Shown one piece after another: positions 12,912 through 13,574 of a stretch of 13,574 nt of DNA (within the stretch, counting starts at the first letter, position 1; every line of letters starts with the position of its first letter). The notes beneath the pieces were generated by a model. The model searched no databases, had not been told where the DNA came from, and worked only from the letters and a program-made list of their open reading frames with translations. The stretch is from Polaromonas sp. YR568. GTDB lineage: Bacteria > Pseudomonadota > Gammaproteobacteria > Burkholderiales > Burkholderiaceae. A program made the translations under genes and the position numbers. The stretch lies in NCBI GenBank assembly GCA_945871335.1, contig CAMBWM010000039.1, positions 1-13,574 of the forward strand. Reading direction: 5' to 3'.

Positions 12912-13574
12912 TCAGATTTCGATCTTCGAGCCCAGTTCCACCACCGAGTTGTTGGGCAGTTTCAGGAAGTCGGCTGCACCGCTGGCGTTGTGGTGCATTT
13001 GGGCGAACAGCTTTTCGCGCCAGGTGGCCATGCCGCCGCCTATGGTCGGTATCACCGTGTCACGTGACAAAAAGTAACTGGTGGTCATGCTTTCCAACTC
13101 GCACCCCCGGTCTTTGAGGTTTTCCAGTGCTTTGGGCACATTGGGGTCGTTCTTGAAGCCGTAATGCAAAACCACTTGCCAGCAGTTGTGACCCAGCGAC
13201 TCGATCTCTAGCCGCTTGTCCAAGCCGATCCAGGGCACTTCGTGGTTTTGCACCGTGACAAACAGGTTTTGCGCATGCAGCACTTTGTTGTGTTTGAGGT
13301 TGTGAAGCAGTGCGTTGGGCACCGTGCCGCTTTCGGCCGTCAGAAAAACAGCCGTACCATCGACACGGGCAGGTGGGCTCATGAACACTGATTCCAAGAA
13401 AGACGGCAGGTCAATGGCATCCGAGCGCAGCTTGCTGTTGAGCAGTTCGCGGCCTTTTTTCCAGGTGATCATCAGCGTGAAAATAGCGCCACCAATGACC
13501 AGCGGAAACCAGCCGCCGGCAAACAGCTTCATCATGTTCGAGGCAAAGAAGGCAAAGTCCACCACAAAGAAAAT
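12912..13574 (-). CDS. kup: Kup-type potassium uptake protein, C-terminal part (5' end outside the window)
   Basis: Last 220 codons of a KUP/HAK/KT family K+ transporter (full length about 620). The frame stays open to the right edge, so the gene starts beyond it. The visible part contains the final membrane segments ([17 protein letters not shown], then [19 protein letters not shown]) and the cytoplasmic C-terminal domain with [32 protein letters not shown] and the closing [12 protein letters not shown] and [18 protein letters not shown], all typical of Kup. The GTG at 13565 is internal, not a start. gshB follows 31 nt downstream on the same strand, which suggests an operon pairing potassium uptake with glutathione synthesis. 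Confidence 0.94.
   Translation of the reverse strand: MFFVVDFAFFASNMMKLFAGGWFPLVIGGAIFTLMITWKKGRELLNSKLRSDAIDLPSFLESVFMSPPARVDGTAVFLTAESGTVPNALLHNLKHNKVLHAQNLFVTVQNHEVPWIGLDKRLEIESLGHNCWQVVLHYGFKNDPNVPKALENLKDRGCELESMTTSYFLSRDTVIPTIGGGMATWREKLFAQMHHNASGAADFLKLPNNSVVELGSKIEI

Noticed and set aside
12275..13117. 280-codon plus-strand open frame across gshB and the end of kup
   Set aside because: It spans two conserved minus-strand genes and their spacer, so it is a shadow frame.
1..13574. CRISPR array, tRNA/rRNA genes, prophage or defence island
   Set aside because: I saw no regularly spaced repeats, RNA-gene signatures, integrase, transposase or nuclease-helicase cluster; nearly all of the window is explained by housekeeping genes.

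Overview
The window looks like ordinary housekeeping chromosome of a betaproteobacterium in the Burkholderiales, most likely the family Comamonadaceae (Rhodoferax/Polaromonas-like). The basis is the GC-rich codon use, the protein types (LptA with an Ala/Pro tail, a sigma-54 factor with a long acidic region II, an RlmL-type methyltransferase with a polar insert, GshB, Kup), and GC-rich intergenic repeats. The lineage call is made from memory of these families, not from a database search.

Layout, plus strand: positions 1-2675 hold the 3' part of argS, a membrane-anchored SPOR-domain protein and dsbA. The unit ends in a clear intrinsic terminator at 2717-2746. A second unit then runs lptA, lptB, rpoN, an RlmL-like rRNA methyltransferase and a PIN-domain protein (2819-7995). 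Its junctions are tight (10 nt, 0 nt, 4-nt overlap) except between lptB and rpoN, where 353 bases of repeat-rich DNA intervene.

From 7996 on, the strands alternate. A membrane-anchored, FMN-binding glutamate-synthase-like protein lies on the minus strand (8023-9747). It is divergent from a YecA/UPF0149 protein with a SEC-C zinc motif on the plus strand. An alpha/beta hydrolase of the haloacetate dehalogenase type (minus) is divergent from a small tautomerase (plus). The tautomerase shares its stop-codon palindrome with gshB, and gshB (minus) sits 31 nt downstream of the truncated kup gene (minus), which runs off the right edge.

Functionally the window covers translation and RNA modification (ArgS, RlmL-like), envelope biogenesis (SPOR protein, DsbA, LptA, LptB), alternative transcription (RpoN), and redox/ion homeostasis (GshB, Kup). 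I see no prophage, CRISPR array, rRNA/tRNA gene, transposase or evident new defence system. The most interesting object is the 347-bp element between lptB and rpoN. It has inverted ends and is flanked by ATGA on both sides. Removing it with one ATGA copy restores an lptB-rpoN junction of only 2 nt, which suggests insertion of a small non-coding mobile or repeat element into an essential operon.
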